DNA of 64,000 nt, from contig DDVS01000001.1 of NCBI GenBank assembly GCA_002345565.1, positions 428,712 through 492,711 of the forward strand, in the 5' to 3' direction. The translations under genes were made by a program, and so were the position numbers. Positions within the stretch are counted from its first letter, which is position 1. Each line of letters opens with the position of its first letter. This stretch comes from Flavobacteriales bacterium UBA2306 (GTDB lineage Bacteria; Bacteroidota; Bacteroidia; Flavobacteriales; Weeksellaceae). Positions 17,786 to 26,000 of this stretch are shown piece after piece. A model generated the notes under the pieces. The model did not search any database. It was given only the letters and a program-made list of their open reading frames with translations, and had not been told where the DNA came from.

Positions 17786-18184
17786 ATGTGGCCAAGAAAT
17801 AGATATACTGGTCCCGGTGGTGGACTTTACACTGGTCCTGGTGGTGGACTTTACACTGGTCCTGGTGGTGGTGCGTACACTGGTCCTGGTGGTGGACTTT
17901 ACACTGGTCCTGGTGGTGGACTTTATACGGGTCCTGGTGGTGGGCTTTATTCAGGACCTGGTGGTGGACTTTATTCAGGTCCTGGTGGTGGACTTTATTC
18001 AGGTCCTGGTGGTGGATTTTATACAGGACCTGGCGGTGGGCTTTATACAGGACCAGGAGGAGGAATGTACAGTGGACCTGGAACTTATTTAAGCAATTGG
18101 CCCCCAATTCACATTCTTATTTTGGAATTGGAAAGAAGAAATATGACAAATTATGCAAATACGCTCAGAAGATATGGCTTCTAA
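17786..18184 (+). CDS. Glycine-rich protein of tandem YTGPGGGL repeats
   Basis: The 132-residue protein has a six-residue head (MWPRNR), then twelve 8-residue units of consensus Y-T/S-G-P-G-G-G-L (residues 7-102), and a 30-residue tail with PPIHILILELERRN and YANTLRRYGF. There is no signal peptide or membrane span. The DNA units are nearly identical at the 5' side, while later copies differ mainly at third codon positions, so the protein pattern is being kept. I have seen such repeat proteins in other bacteria but know no assigned function. The next gene overlaps its end, so both belong together. The tail might bind a partner; that is a guess. Confidence 0.75.
   Translation: MWPRNRYTGPGGGLYTGPGGGLYTGPGGGAYTGPGGGLYTGPGGGLYTGPGGGLYSGPGGGLYSGPGGGLYSGPGGGFYTGPGGGLYTGPGGGMYSGPGTYLSNWPPIHILILELERRNMTNYANTLRRYGF
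17804..18091 (+). repeat. Twelve-copy 24-bp coding tandem repeat
   Basis: Twelve units of 24 bases follow each other without spacers and without frame change. Units 1-5 differ by few bases; units 6-12 show mainly synonymous changes. Copy number is likely to vary between strains. Confidence 0.9.
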
Positions 18185-19094
18185 TTTTATAAGAAACGTT
18201 ATATTTATTATAATCTTTTTGAATTTTTTTTCAGGATTTATATTTTGTCAAAAAAATTATAGTTTAAAGCAAACACCTAAAACTGAAAAAATTTCAAATA
18301 CACAAAAAGATAAAATTGATATTCTAGAAGATAGAATTGAACAAGCAACTGAAACAATTTCTAATCAAAACAGTTTAATTTCAAGCTTTGGAACCATATA
18401 TACAATATTAACTATTATTTTTACTGTAATTGGTCTAATAGTTCCAATTGTAACATATTTCTTTGGAATTAAACCTTCTAGGGAACAAATCAAAAACCTA
18501 GAACTAAATTTTAATGAGAGATTAGATTTATATCTTAAAGAAACAAAACAAAAAGAAATCAATTTTGCAATTGAAAATATCACTAAAGGTTCTTTAGAGC
18601 AAAAACAAAGTTCAATTGCTTATCTATCAATTATCCAGCACGAAAAACTCACTGATGACCAATACTTTAAGTTATTTAAAATACTAAGTAATAACAAAAT
18701 AGATACAACACAAGCATATACTCTTGCATATGTATTAATAGGTAAAACAAACGAATATGCTACAGAATATTGTTATGATATTTTAAAAAATAAAATTGAA
18801 TCTATGGAGTTTATTGCTGTAAAGTATTTTTCAATAATTGGATTAAAAGATTCAATTCCTCATTTTATAAAATATTTAAGTGAAATTTCAGATAAAAATA
18901 ATGCTTTAATTCGTATTATATCATATATGAAACAAATAACACTCGAAGCTACAGATGACTTTTTAAATTCGGATGTTACAGATATTTTTTTGTTGGAAGA
19001 TAGAAAATCAATTAGTAGTAATCTTCTTAATTTCACTTTTCAGATACCATCAGAAAAAGAAAGATTTAAAAAAACAAAATTTTACAAGGCTTAA
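18174..19094 (+). CDS. Membrane protein with coiled coil and helical cytoplasmic domain, unknown
   Basis: The ATG at 18174 is preferred to the one at 18153 because it places MASNFIRNVIFIIIFL directly as a signal peptide or anchor ending at FIFCQ; the overlap with the repeat gene is then 11 bp. The protein has about 306 residues. A coiled coil (KIDILEDRIEQATETI) and a strong membrane span (TIYTILTIIFTVIGLIVPIV) follow. The remaining 200 residues are helical with repeat-like spacing. I do not recognise the family. Base composition is more A/T-rich than the neighbours, which suggests transfer. Its coupling to the glycine-rich repeat gene implies a shared role. Confidence 0.75.
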   Translation: MASNFIRNVIFIIIFLNFFSGFIFCQKNYSLKQTPKTEKISNTQKDKIDILEDRIEQATETISNQNSLISSFGTIYTILTIIFTVIGLIVPIVTYFFGIKPSREQIKNLELNFNERLDLYLKETKQKEINFAIENITKGSLEQKQSSIAYLSIIQHEKLTDDQYFKLFKILSNNKIDTTQAYTLAYVLIGKTNEYATEYCYDILKNKIESMEFIAVKYFSIIGLKDSIPHFIKYLSEISDKNNALIRIISYMKQITLEATDDFLNSDVTDIFLLEDRKSISSNLLNFTFQIPSEKERFKKTKFYKA

Positions 19095-19140
19095 TATAAT
19101 GATTGATATATTATTCTTTTAAATTTTATGGTAAATTTTT

Positions 19141-20007
19141 CTACCCCTCCAGCAAAAACTCCTTATAATTCCCCAAAAACTTAACATCAGCACCAATTGC
19201 TCTTAGCTCATCAATCGAATTGATATAAAGAACATTGTTCCAATCGCCAACAACAGTTACAAAAAAGAAATAGTTACCGAGTTTGGTTTTCAAAGTTCGG
19301 GATTCGATTTTGCTAAGGTTCATATTTCGCCACGCAAAAACCGATAAAACCTGATGCAGTCCTCCAGCGTGGTCTTCGGGAAGCGTAATCAAAAGTCCGG
19401 TTTTCTTTCCTGAACTGTTCAAATCACTGTCAAAACTTTCTGTCGCATTGAGCGAAGTCGAAATGTTAGAAATCACAATAAATCTCGTATGATTCTCTTC
19501 AACATCGTGAATGTTATCATTAATGATTTTCAGACCGTATAATTCCGCCGCAAATTTGTTGGCAACAGCCGCAATTTTCCGGTCAGGATTTTCAGAAACC
19601 CGTTTTGCAGCCGCAGCCGTAGAAGTAAAATCTTGTTTTGTAACTTCGGGATAATTCTGATTTAAAAAATGAAAACTTTGCGCGAGAGCCTGCGGATGAG
19701 AATAAATTTTCTCAATTTCAGTATCATTTTCTTGACTTGGATGAATCATCAAATGATGCGCAATTGGCATTACAGCTTCCGCTTCAACTCTGATTTCAGG
19801 CGTCTGATAAAGATAATCCAAAGTCATAGAAACAGTTCCTTCTATCGAGTTTTCTAATGGAACAACTGCTTTGTCAACCTCATTATTCTGAACCGCCAAA
19901 AAGCAATCTAAAATATTCGCTTTCGGAATCAATTCTTCGTTTGGGAATAATTGAGTCGCAGTCAACTGCGTAAAAGATGCTTCGGGTCCTAAGAATGCTA
20001 TTTTCAT
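19141..20007 (-). CDS. pheA: Prephenate dehydratase
   Basis: The 288-residue protein opens with IAFLGPEASFT, carries VVPLENSIEGTV and the catalytic NHTRF motif, and ends with a regulatory ACT domain (KTGLLITLPEDHAGGLHQVL). The phenylalanine-binding motif, usually ESRP, reads ESRT here. It converts prephenate to phenylpyruvate, the committed step to phenylalanine. It lacks the chorismate mutase domain of the E. coli P-protein, the normal layout in this phylum. It faces the unknown membrane protein gene in a convergent arrangement. Confidence 0.95.
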   Translation of the reverse strand: MKIAFLGPEASFTQLTATQLFPNEELIPKANILDCFLAVQNNEVDKAVVPLENSIEGTVSMTLDYLYQTPEIRVEAEAVMPIAHHLMIHPSQENDTEIEKIYSHPQALAQSFHFLNQNYPEVTKQDFTSTAAAAKRVSENPDRKIAAVANKFAAELYGLKIINDNIHDVEENHTRFIVISNISTSLNATESFDSDLNSSGKKTGLLITLPEDHAGGLHQVLSVFAWRNMNLSKIESRTLKTKLGNYFFFVTVVGDWNNVLYINSIDELRAIGADVKFLGNYKEFLLEG

Positions 20008-20039
20008 TCTGCGAAATTAAAGATTATAATTAAGAAATT

Positions 20040-20183
20040 ACCACAAATCGAAGATTCGACGAAGTCAAAAGTCACAAAAGTTGGAATTGTTAATAAGTAA
20101 AAAATTCTTCTACTCCGCTCAGGATGACAATTCTAATACTAAACTCAAGTCATCAACACTGTCAGGTTAAGTAGAGCAGAAAG
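20040..20183. repeat. Two interspersed repeats next to pheA
   Basis: Bases 20040-20082 recur at 58907-58949 with a single mismatch in 43. Bases 20107-20183 are a degenerate copy of the palindrome at 57438-57508 (shared actccgctcag and ttctaatacta). Both families lie outside genes only. The 214-bp gap holds nothing else that I can see. Confidence 0.7.
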
Positions 20184-20221
20184 CTTTTCGCTGAAAAAAA
20201 CTATGTGTCTATGTGGTTAAA

Positions 20222-21013
20222 TCAATCCATAGTTTTCTTAGAGAAATCAAAATTAAAATTGGCGCTTACGATAAAACCATTATTGTACTGGAAAACATTT
20301 TTACCTTCCACTTCTCTTCCCAACTGTACAATCTGATTCAGATAACCACCTTCTACTCTCAACAAATCATTGAATTTATAACCTAACAACACTCCGATTC
20401 TATTTTGGTCAAAAATATTCTCACCAACATTTTTCCCGAAGCCAATCATCACCTCATCATAAACCGCAACATACGGCGTTTTCTCAACAAGCGAAGTTCC
20501 TTTCAAAGGCATTTGCAAACGAATCATATAACGAGCTCTGTTCATAAAAGGAAACTCATCTTCCGAAGTGAGATTGGCGTTAGAATATCTCCCAACCCAG
20601 CGCTGTTCCAACATAAAACGGTGTGACAAATCAATTTTTCCAACCTTGTCGGTTACAGTTGCCATTTCGTAAATTCTATGCTCCGTGAAATCTTTTCCCA
20701 TTCCGTTCAATGGAATTTCACCATAAGGAAAGGTCTCTGCCCAAGCGTAACCTAAACGCAATTGAAGGTTCAGATTTACCTGATGATTGATTCCCAAACG
20801 CAAAAGACTCTGTTGCCAAGTCGTGATATAATCATTTCTTCTCCACTGATATTCGGTGTGGATAGAGAATTTTGAATCTAATTTGAAAGTTCCGTTGTAA
20901 GCATACCAGCCAATTTTATTGTGATTGCTGATTCGGTTTTGTCCGAAAAAAGGATTTGAAATTAAAACTAAGAATAATGCGCTAAAGAATAAATTTGCTT
21001 TAGTAAAAACCAT
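20222..21013 (-). CDS. DUF2490 outer-membrane protein
   Basis: The 263-residue protein has a signal peptide (LFFSALFLVLISNPFFGQ). Alternating aromatic strands follow, e.g. SIHTEYQWRRNDYITTWQQS and LRLGYAWAETFPYG. The pattern, with a FMLEQRWVGRY segment, matches DUF2490. These proteins are predicted outer-membrane barrels of unknown job. The gene has its own promoter element (21036-21043). Confidence 0.85.
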   Translation of the reverse strand: MVFTKANLFFSALFLVLISNPFFGQNRISNHNKIGWYAYNGTFKLDSKFSIHTEYQWRRNDYITTWQQSLLRLGINHQVNLNLQLRLGYAWAETFPYGEIPLNGMGKDFTEHRIYEMATVTDKVGKIDLSHRFMLEQRWVGRYSNANLTSEDEFPFMNRARYMIRLQMPLKGTSLVEKTPYVAVYDEVMIGFGKNVGENIFDQNRIGVLLGYKFNDLLRVEGGYLNQIVQLGREVEGKNVFQYNNGFIVSANFNFDFSKKTMD

Positions 21014-21035
21014 ATTGAAATTTTATCGATTTCAG

Positions 21036-21043
21036 CAAAAATA
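21036..21043 (-). promoter_or_regulatory. Promoter -7 element of the DUF2490 gene
   Basis: The minus strand reads TATTTTTG, an exact TAnnTTTG match, 22 bases before the ATG. Confidence 0.5.
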
Positions 21044-21072
21044 GGGATTCAGAAAGGCAAAAGAAAATGACT

Positions 21073-21516
21073 TTAATTAGTTTCTATGCTGATTGCAGGA
21101 ACTTTATAATTATTGAATTTCTTATCAGGCTGTAGAATTCTGGCTTTTTTCAGAAGGTCTTCTGCAATTAGAATCGATTGGTTGTGAACTTCGATATCAT
21201 TTAGAAAAAATCTTGAGTCTTGAGTGAGATTCAATTTTGTTTTAGCTTCAGCAATAGTTACTTTTTCGATAGTTTGAGGCTTTTTCATTATAATATTAAT
21301 CAAACCGTTTTTCACGAGGTCGTCATATTGTTCGATTTGCGAAGACGGCGATTTGTAAACTTGAACACTTTGAATCTCTTCTGGATTGAAACTATGAAGC
21401 AACACATTAGAAACAATCACGTTATCAACAATATAAATTGGATTAGCTTCAGATTTCTGAGCCAATGAAAATTGAACACAAAAGAAAACTGCGAAAGCCA
21501 GAATTAGCTTTTTCAT
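21073..21516 (-). CDS. Small secreted protein with TonB-plug-like segment
   Basis: The 147-residue protein has a signal peptide (AFAVFFCVQFSLAQ). The next part, PIYIVDNVIVSNVLLHSFNP and EEIQSVQVYKSPSSQ, has the pattern of the plug region of SusC/TonB-dependent receptors (IVDG..., the I/V-E-V-x-K element). No barrel follows, and the protein is far too short for a receptor. It may be a stand-alone plug-like periplasmic protein or a decayed receptor; the intact signal and stop favour a real small protein. It is followed by an outer-membrane DUF2490 gene 59 bp on. Confidence 0.6.
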   Translation of the reverse strand: MKKLILAFAVFFCVQFSLAQKSEANPIYIVDNVIVSNVLLHSFNPEEIQSVQVYKSPSSQIEQYDDLVKNGLINIIMKKPQTIEKVTIAEAKTKLNLTQDSRFFLNDIEVHNQSILIAEDLLKKARILQPDKKFNNYKVPAISIETN

Positions 21517-21550
21517 AAAATTTTAGATTTAAAGAACTAAGTTAAGAATT

Positions 21551-22621
21551 TTAATTAGCGTCGCCTTTTTCGATAACTTCTTCGATTTTTTCAACAACCT
21601 CTTCTTTTTCTTCTTGTGAAATTCCGAATTGGTCTTCTTTATCCTCATTTCTCACCACCAACGAAATCCAAATCGGGAAATGGTCAGAATCCACAGATTT
21701 CATTCTTTTCATATCAACCAATCGGAAATGTGGACTTACGAAAAAATGGTCAAGAGGCCAACGAAGAAACCAATATTTGGCGTGAAAGGTGTTGAACATT
21801 CCTCGTCCACGTCGCGGATCGAGCATTCCACTGGATTTTAGAAATAACTTAGTGGTTCTGGACCAAGCGACATCATTCAAATCTCCAAAAACAATGGAAG
21901 GTTTGCCATAATTTTTCGCTTTTTCGCCAACCAAAAGAATTTCCGCATCACGTTCTGTACTTTCAGGATTTTCTTGTGGCACAGGCGGTGTTGGATGAAT
22001 TCCATATAAACGAACGATGTCATTATTATATTCCAAATCCGCTACAATAGACGGAATATCGTCATCAATCAAATAATTGATTTCCTGATTTTTAATCGGG
22101 AATTGGCTGTAAAATAGAAGTCCATAAGTGTTTGGCAAAGGAACTTCAATTTTATGAGGATAACTATCTGTAGCCGATTTCAGAGCTTTTTTCCATTCTT
22201 CATCAGTCTCCAAGAAAAACAAAACAGACGGATTATTTTCGTTAACTAAATCAATTAATTTCTGATAATTATTATTGTACTGATAAACATTGCAAACCAA
22301 AATATCCAAAGCTTTTTCGTCGGAATTTGGTTTAATTTTATCAATCATTGTTTTTCCAAATTTTGTGTAAGGAAGAATGATATAAAATAAATAAAATGAC
22401 AAAATGATCTCCGAAAAAAGAAGAACCTGATCATAAATCGTTGGATTTTCAAAAATAAAAAACCAGACTAAAATGAGAACCAAAAGAATGACAAACTTCT
22501 GAAAACGTGGATAATCAAAAACTCTGAAAGTCCAATATGTATTTTTAATCGCCGGAATCAAAACCGATAAAATCGCCAAAACCGAAATGCTCCAATACAC
22601 ATAAGACGTCCAGTGTTCCAT
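21551..22621 (-). CDS. Membrane-anchored endonuclease/exonuclease/phosphatase family protein
   Basis: The 356-residue protein begins with about three membrane spans (residues 5-90: VYWSISVLAILSVLIPAI, FVILLVLILVWFFIF). The EEP fold follows: the metal-binding LFFLETDEEW, the IVFGDLNDVAW motif, and the catalytic SVDSDHFPI near the end. Members cleave phosphodiesters of nucleic acids, lipids or phosphoproteins; the substrate here is unknown. The EEP domain should face the periplasm or the cytoplasm depending on topology. The gene lies 9 bp after a GNAT gene, so the two are probably co-transcribed. Confidence 0.85.
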   Translation of the reverse strand: MEHWTSYVYWSISVLAILSVLIPAIKNTYWTFRVFDYPRFQKFVILLVLILVWFFIFENPTIYDQVLLFSEIILSFYLFYIILPYTKFGKTMIDKIKPNSDEKALDILVCNVYQYNNNYQKLIDLVNENNPSVLFFLETDEEWKKALKSATDSYPHKIEVPLPNTYGLLFYSQFPIKNQEINYLIDDDIPSIVADLEYNNDIVRLYGIHPTPPVPQENPESTERDAEILLVGEKAKNYGKPSIVFGDLNDVAWSRTTKLFLKSSGMLDPRRGRGMFNTFHAKYWFLRWPLDHFFVSPHFRLVDMKRMKSVDSDHFPIWISLVVRNEDKEDQFGISQEEKEEVVEKIEEVIEKGDAN

Positions 22622-22630
22622 TCAATCAAT

Positions 22631-23128
22631 TTATTCTTTTATATTTTTTCCGAGGATAATCAGACTTCGTTTTTCGCCATCCAATTCTGCAATATTTTTG
22701 AGATTTGCCCATAATTTAAAACCGAATTTCTCAAACAAAGTCAAACTCGGAAGGTTATGTGCGAAGATAAATGCGAGAAGATTTTCGATTCCAAGGTCGT
22801 GAGATTTTTCGATGGCATATTCCAGAATCAATCTGCCCAAACCTTTTCCGCGATATTTTTCATCAATATAAATACTGATTTCAGCCGTTTTCTGATAAGC
22901 CGGTCTTCCGTAGAAATCCTGAAAACTTACCCAGCCAACTATATTTTTCTCCGAATCCAAAACCATCCAAAGCGGACGAAATTCGGGGTTATGCTGATGG
23001 AACCAATCGATTTTGCTCTCGACAGAAACAGGTTCCAAATCGGCTGTAACCAATCGTGATGCAACTGTAGAATTGTAAATTTCCACAATCTTAGGAAGGT
23101 CATCTAAAGTCGCATCACGAAAAGTCAT
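22631..23128 (-). CDS. GNAT N-acetyltransferase, phosphinothricin-acetyltransferase-like
   Basis: The 165-residue protein has GNAT motifs throughout: AEISIYIDEKYRGKGLGRLI is the beta4 and acetyl-CoA-binding (R-x-x-G-x-G) region, and HNLPSLTLFEKFGFK is the typical C-terminal element. Its head, RDATLDDLPKIVEIYNSTV, resembles the phosphinothricin and methionine-sulfoximine acetyltransferase group. The physiological substrate is unknown. It heads a two-gene unit with the EEP gene. Confidence 0.88.
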   Translation of the reverse strand: MTFRDATLDDLPKIVEIYNSTVASRLVTADLEPVSVESKIDWFHQHNPEFRPLWMVLDSEKNIVGWVSFQDFYGRPAYQKTAEISIYIDEKYRGKGLGRLILEYAIEKSHDLGIENLLAFIFAHNLPSLTLFEKFGFKLWANLKNIAELDGEKRSLIILGKNIKE

Positions 23129-23230
23129 AGTTTTTATGTGTTGAGTTATTGATTTGTTGATTAGTAAAACTGTAAAATCGTTAAAATTGATTAATTATAA
23201 AACTCTACTACGATTTTACAAAGCAACGAT

Positions 23231-24382
23231 TTAACAAATTGAATTAAACGCTTGTTCCAAATCAGCAATCAAATCTTCTGCATCTTCGATTCCGACACTT
23301 AATCTTACCAAGTCATCAGTAATTCCAAGAACAGCTCTTTTATCTTCAGGAATTGAAGCGTGTGTCATCATCGCAGGAAGATTCGCCAACGATTCTACTC
23401 CGCCCAAAGATTCTGCCAAAGTGAAAACTTTGATATTTTCTAAGAATTTAATGGCATCTTCTTTTTTTCCAGACTTGAACGTGAAAGAAACCATTCCACC
23501 AAATTCTGTCATTTGTCTTGTTGCCAAATCATATTGCGGATGAGACGACAATCCCGGATAATAAATCTTTTCTACCAAAGAATGATTCTCAAGATATTTT
23601 GCAATCTGGAAACCGTTGTCCGAATGTCTTTGCATTCTAAGCGCCAAAGTTTTGATTCCTCTCAAAACCAAATAAGAATCGTGAGGACCCAAAATTCCAC
23701 CGCTCGCAAACTGGATAAAATGTAATTTTTCTCCTAATTTAGCATCTTTTGCAATCAAAGCGCCGGCAATCACATCAGAATGTCCTCCTAAATATTTTGT
23801 CGCAGAATGCATCACAATATCAGCTCCCAAATCCAACGGTTTCTGAATATAAGGCGTCGCAAATGTATTATCAACTGCGACCAAAATATCTTTACCTTTT
23901 ACAGTATCAGCAACCATTTTGATATCCACCAATTTCATCAATGGATTGGTAGGCGTTTCTAGCCAGATTAATTTGGTTTTATCTGTAATTACATTTTCTA
24001 ATTCCTCAGCATTATCAAAACCGATGAATGTAAATTTCAACTGATATTTCTCGAATAATCTGGTGAACATTCTGTAAGATCCACCGTAAAGGTCGTCTAC
24101 AGCAATCACTTCATCACCCGGACTTAGCAATTTCAAAACACAATCAATCGCTGCCAAACCAGAACCGAAAGCTAAACCTCGAGCTCCGTTTTCGATGCTT
24201 GCTAAAGAATCTTCTAAAGCTTGTCTTGTAGGATTTGCTCCTCTGGAATATTCGTAGCCAGAAAGGAGTTGTCCCGGACTTTTTTGTGCAAATGTGGATG
24301 TTAAAAATACAGGAACGTTAACTGCACCTGTTGCCGTTTCGTGATGTTGTCCGCCGTGTATAACTTTTGTATTGAATTTCAT
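23231..24382 (-). CDS. Cystathionine gamma-synthase/gamma-lyase family PLP enzyme
   Basis: The 383-residue protein has the transsulfuration-enzyme plan: YSRGANPTRQALEDSLASIE at the start, DDLYGGSYRMF for PLP contact, and the PLP lysine in SATKYLGGHSDV. The C-terminus has SLGGVESLANLPAMMTHASI, typical of the group. It would form cystathionine from an O-acylhomoserine and cysteine, or break it down; the two activities are not separable by motif. The gene stands upstream of no other methionine genes here. Confidence 0.9.
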   Translation of the reverse strand: MKFNTKVIHGGQHHETATGAVNVPVFLTSTFAQKSPGQLLSGYEYSRGANPTRQALEDSLASIENGARGLAFGSGLAAIDCVLKLLSPGDEVIAVDDLYGGSYRMFTRLFEKYQLKFTFIGFDNAEELENVITDKTKLIWLETPTNPLMKLVDIKMVADTVKGKDILVAVDNTFATPYIQKPLDLGADIVMHSATKYLGGHSDVIAGALIAKDAKLGEKLHFIQFASGGILGPHDSYLVLRGIKTLALRMQRHSDNGFQIAKYLENHSLVEKIYYPGLSSHPQYDLATRQMTEFGGMVSFTFKSGKKEDAIKFLENIKVFTLAESLGGVESLANLPAMMTHASIPEDKRAVLGITDDLVRLSVGIEDAEDLIADLEQAFNSIC

Positions 24383-24410
24383 ATTATAATATTTTAGATT
24401 TCAGAGCCAA

Positions 24411-24455
24411 GATTTCAGATGTCAGACAAAAATCTTGTGTCTAATATCTGAAATC
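24411..24455. repeat. Intergenic inverted repeat, word-like
   Basis: gatttcagat (24411-24420) and atctgaaatc (24446-24455) form a perfect 10-bp stem between gldC and the PLP-enzyme gene. The words atatct and tcagat recur at 47863-47935 and seem to be a general intergenic theme of this genome. Confidence 0.5.
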
Positions 24456-24469
24456 TCAATGTCTTTATT

Positions 24470-24796
24470 TTACATTTTTATCGCCGATTTCACAGCAAAC
24501 TCTTCAGCTACTTCTTGCAACCATTGTGCTACATCGTCTTCACTAGTCGCTCTTTCGTAAGTGTGACCGATTGAAACCAGAATCTGATGAAAGAATCTTT
24601 TCATCTCGTCAACAGGCATATCTTTTGTCCAAAGGTCGATTCTAAGCGCTTCCATAGCTTTGCTGTCCCAAACGGAAATCATCGCAGCTTTGGTTTCCTG
24701 TCTTTTGATTCCGCCGTCTTCGGCTTTCCAAAACATTTTCTCCGGAACGTGGTTATCGTCCAATTCTACATCTATAACGATTTTTGTCTTTTTCAT
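24470..24796 (-). CDS. gldC: Gliding motility protein GldC
   Basis: The 108-residue protein reads as GldC over its whole length: KIVIDVELDDNHVPEKMFWK at the start, DGGIKRQETKAAMISVWD in the middle and a helical end with DDVAQWLQEVAEEFAV. It is cytoplasmic with no signal peptide. In Flavobacterium johnsoniae GldC assists gliding and lies next to gldB. Here gldB is upstream on the same strand, with 174 bp between them. These bases include a repeat around gcaaaggcgctttgc (24893-24907). Confidence 0.93.
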   Translation of the reverse strand: MKKTKIVIDVELDDNHVPEKMFWKAEDGGIKRQETKAAMISVWDSKAMEALRIDLWTKDMPVDEMKRFFHQILVSIGHTYERATSEDDVAQWLQEVAEEFAVKSAIKM

Positions 24797-24970
24797 TGAT
24801 GATATTCTTAATATATTTAAGTTGTATTTATTCTAATTTTAAACGCAAAGTCCGCAATTTTTTTCACTTAATTGAAAATATTTTTAAGATACGCAAAGGC
24901 GCTTTGCTCAGCAAAAAATTAAATTATTCAAAAAACTCTTAAAGCTCTAGCATTCTCAAACACCCCACCT

Positions 24971-25954
24971 TTATTTCGGCCTATAATCCGAAGCATTGAA
25001 AATCTCAGTTGCATTTTTCTTTAAAAACACCGGTAATTTTTCCTCTGGATGAGCTTTCAAATAATGTTTGCAAATCTGCCAACCTGTCCAAATGGCGATT
25101 TGTGGCGAGCTTTCTCTATCCACTTCCGTGTAGAATTTTGAGAAAGGTCCAGGCGTGATGAATCTTTCTGAAAGTCCTGGATCTGGACTAAACAACAAAT
25201 CATTTTCTACAAAATAGTTCCAGATATTGGCTTCGTTTGCAACTGCCCAATCGTATTGAGCTTTTGTATAATTCATTTTTAGATAATCCGGAACATTAGG
25301 TAAAAAAGCATCTTGAAGAATCTGAATCTTTCCTTGATAAACAATCTGATCCAAAAACTTTTGTTGTTCCATCTGAGCAGGAACCAATCTTGCAGCAAAA
25401 AAAGCAGAGATTTTCGGAACAAGATTTTCAGGGTTCATAGATTTTTGAAAATACAATTCCAAGCCTTTATAATTTTTGTTACCGTCTCCCATAAAACCTG
25501 TTACATCAACAAATAACATATTCTGATCTTCTCTTAAAAAGATTGGATCCGTTACATTTTGTGGATCAATAACAGATGAATAAAGATAAATGTGAGGGGG
25601 AACAAACTTCGGGAAGTAATTTTTGATGTGCGAAAAAAGATCAACTAAATCTTTATTCAATTTTGTTTTATCAATCTTAGAAATCGTTTCTTTATAAATG
25701 CGAACTTCCATTGTATCTTTTCGTCTATCTCCATAATCTGCATCGGGAACAGAACCCTGAAACCAAGGATACTTTGCTTTGAAATCTTGCAAACTTACTT
25801 TGGAATCATAGAATTCACCGGACAAATCTGTGACCTCCACTTTTTTAATAGGATTTTTGATTTCGATATCCCATTGGTTTTCATTTTCTTTTTTACAGGA
25901 ACTCAATCCAAAAACTAAAACCGCAGAAATCGTGATATATCGGAAAAACTTCAT
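24971..25954 (-). CDS. gldB: Gliding motility lipoprotein GldB
   Basis: The 327-residue protein has a lipoprotein signal (MKFFRYITISAVLVFGLSSC) with the lipid-bearing cysteine at 20. The body matches GldB (SLQDFKAKYPWFQGSVPD, GFMGDGNKNYKGLELYF, WTGWQICKHYLK). GldB is needed for gliding and for stable type IX secretion. The start at 25954 is preferred over an in-frame TTG at 25984, because a TAnnTTTG promoter element sits at 25982-25989 and would overlap that start. gldC follows on the same strand; the GNAT-nadE unit is divergent. Confidence 0.93.
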   Translation of the reverse strand: MKFFRYITISAVLVFGLSSCKKENENQWDIEIKNPIKKVEVTDLSGEFYDSKVSLQDFKAKYPWFQGSVPDADYGDRRKDTMEVRIYKETISKIDKTKLNKDLVDLFSHIKNYFPKFVPPHIYLYSSVIDPQNVTDPIFLREDQNMLFVDVTGFMGDGNKNYKGLELYFQKSMNPENLVPKISAFFAARLVPAQMEQQKFLDQIVYQGKIQILQDAFLPNVPDYLKMNYTKAQYDWAVANEANIWNYFVENDLLFSPDPGLSERFITPGPFSKFYTEVDRESSPQIAIWTGWQICKHYLKAHPEEKLPVFLKKNATEIFNASDYRPK

Positions 25955-25981
25955 TATTTTTACATTAAGATTTTCGAAAAG

Positions 25982-25989
25982 CAAAAATA
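25982..25989 (-). promoter_or_regulatory. Promoter -7 element of gldB
   Basis: The minus strand reads TATTTTTG, an exact consensus match, ending 27 bases before the ATG of gldB at 25954. It excludes the upstream TTG as translation start. Confidence 0.6.
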
Positions 25990-26000
25990 CATTTTAATAG

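Noticed and set aside
17804..18091. Regular 24-base repeats that look like a CRISPR array
   Set aside because: The units follow each other without spacers, stay in one reading frame and encode a repeated peptide.
17781..18107. Other open frames in the glycine-rich repeat (minus strand and second plus frame)
   Set aside because: They are by-products of the 24-base repeat; only the YTGPGGGL frame shows third-base variation and a unique tail.
24893..24907. gcaaaggcgctttgc as an operator for gldC
   Set aside because: It is part of a repeat-like phrase common in intergenic DNA of such genomes; nothing else suggests a regulator site.
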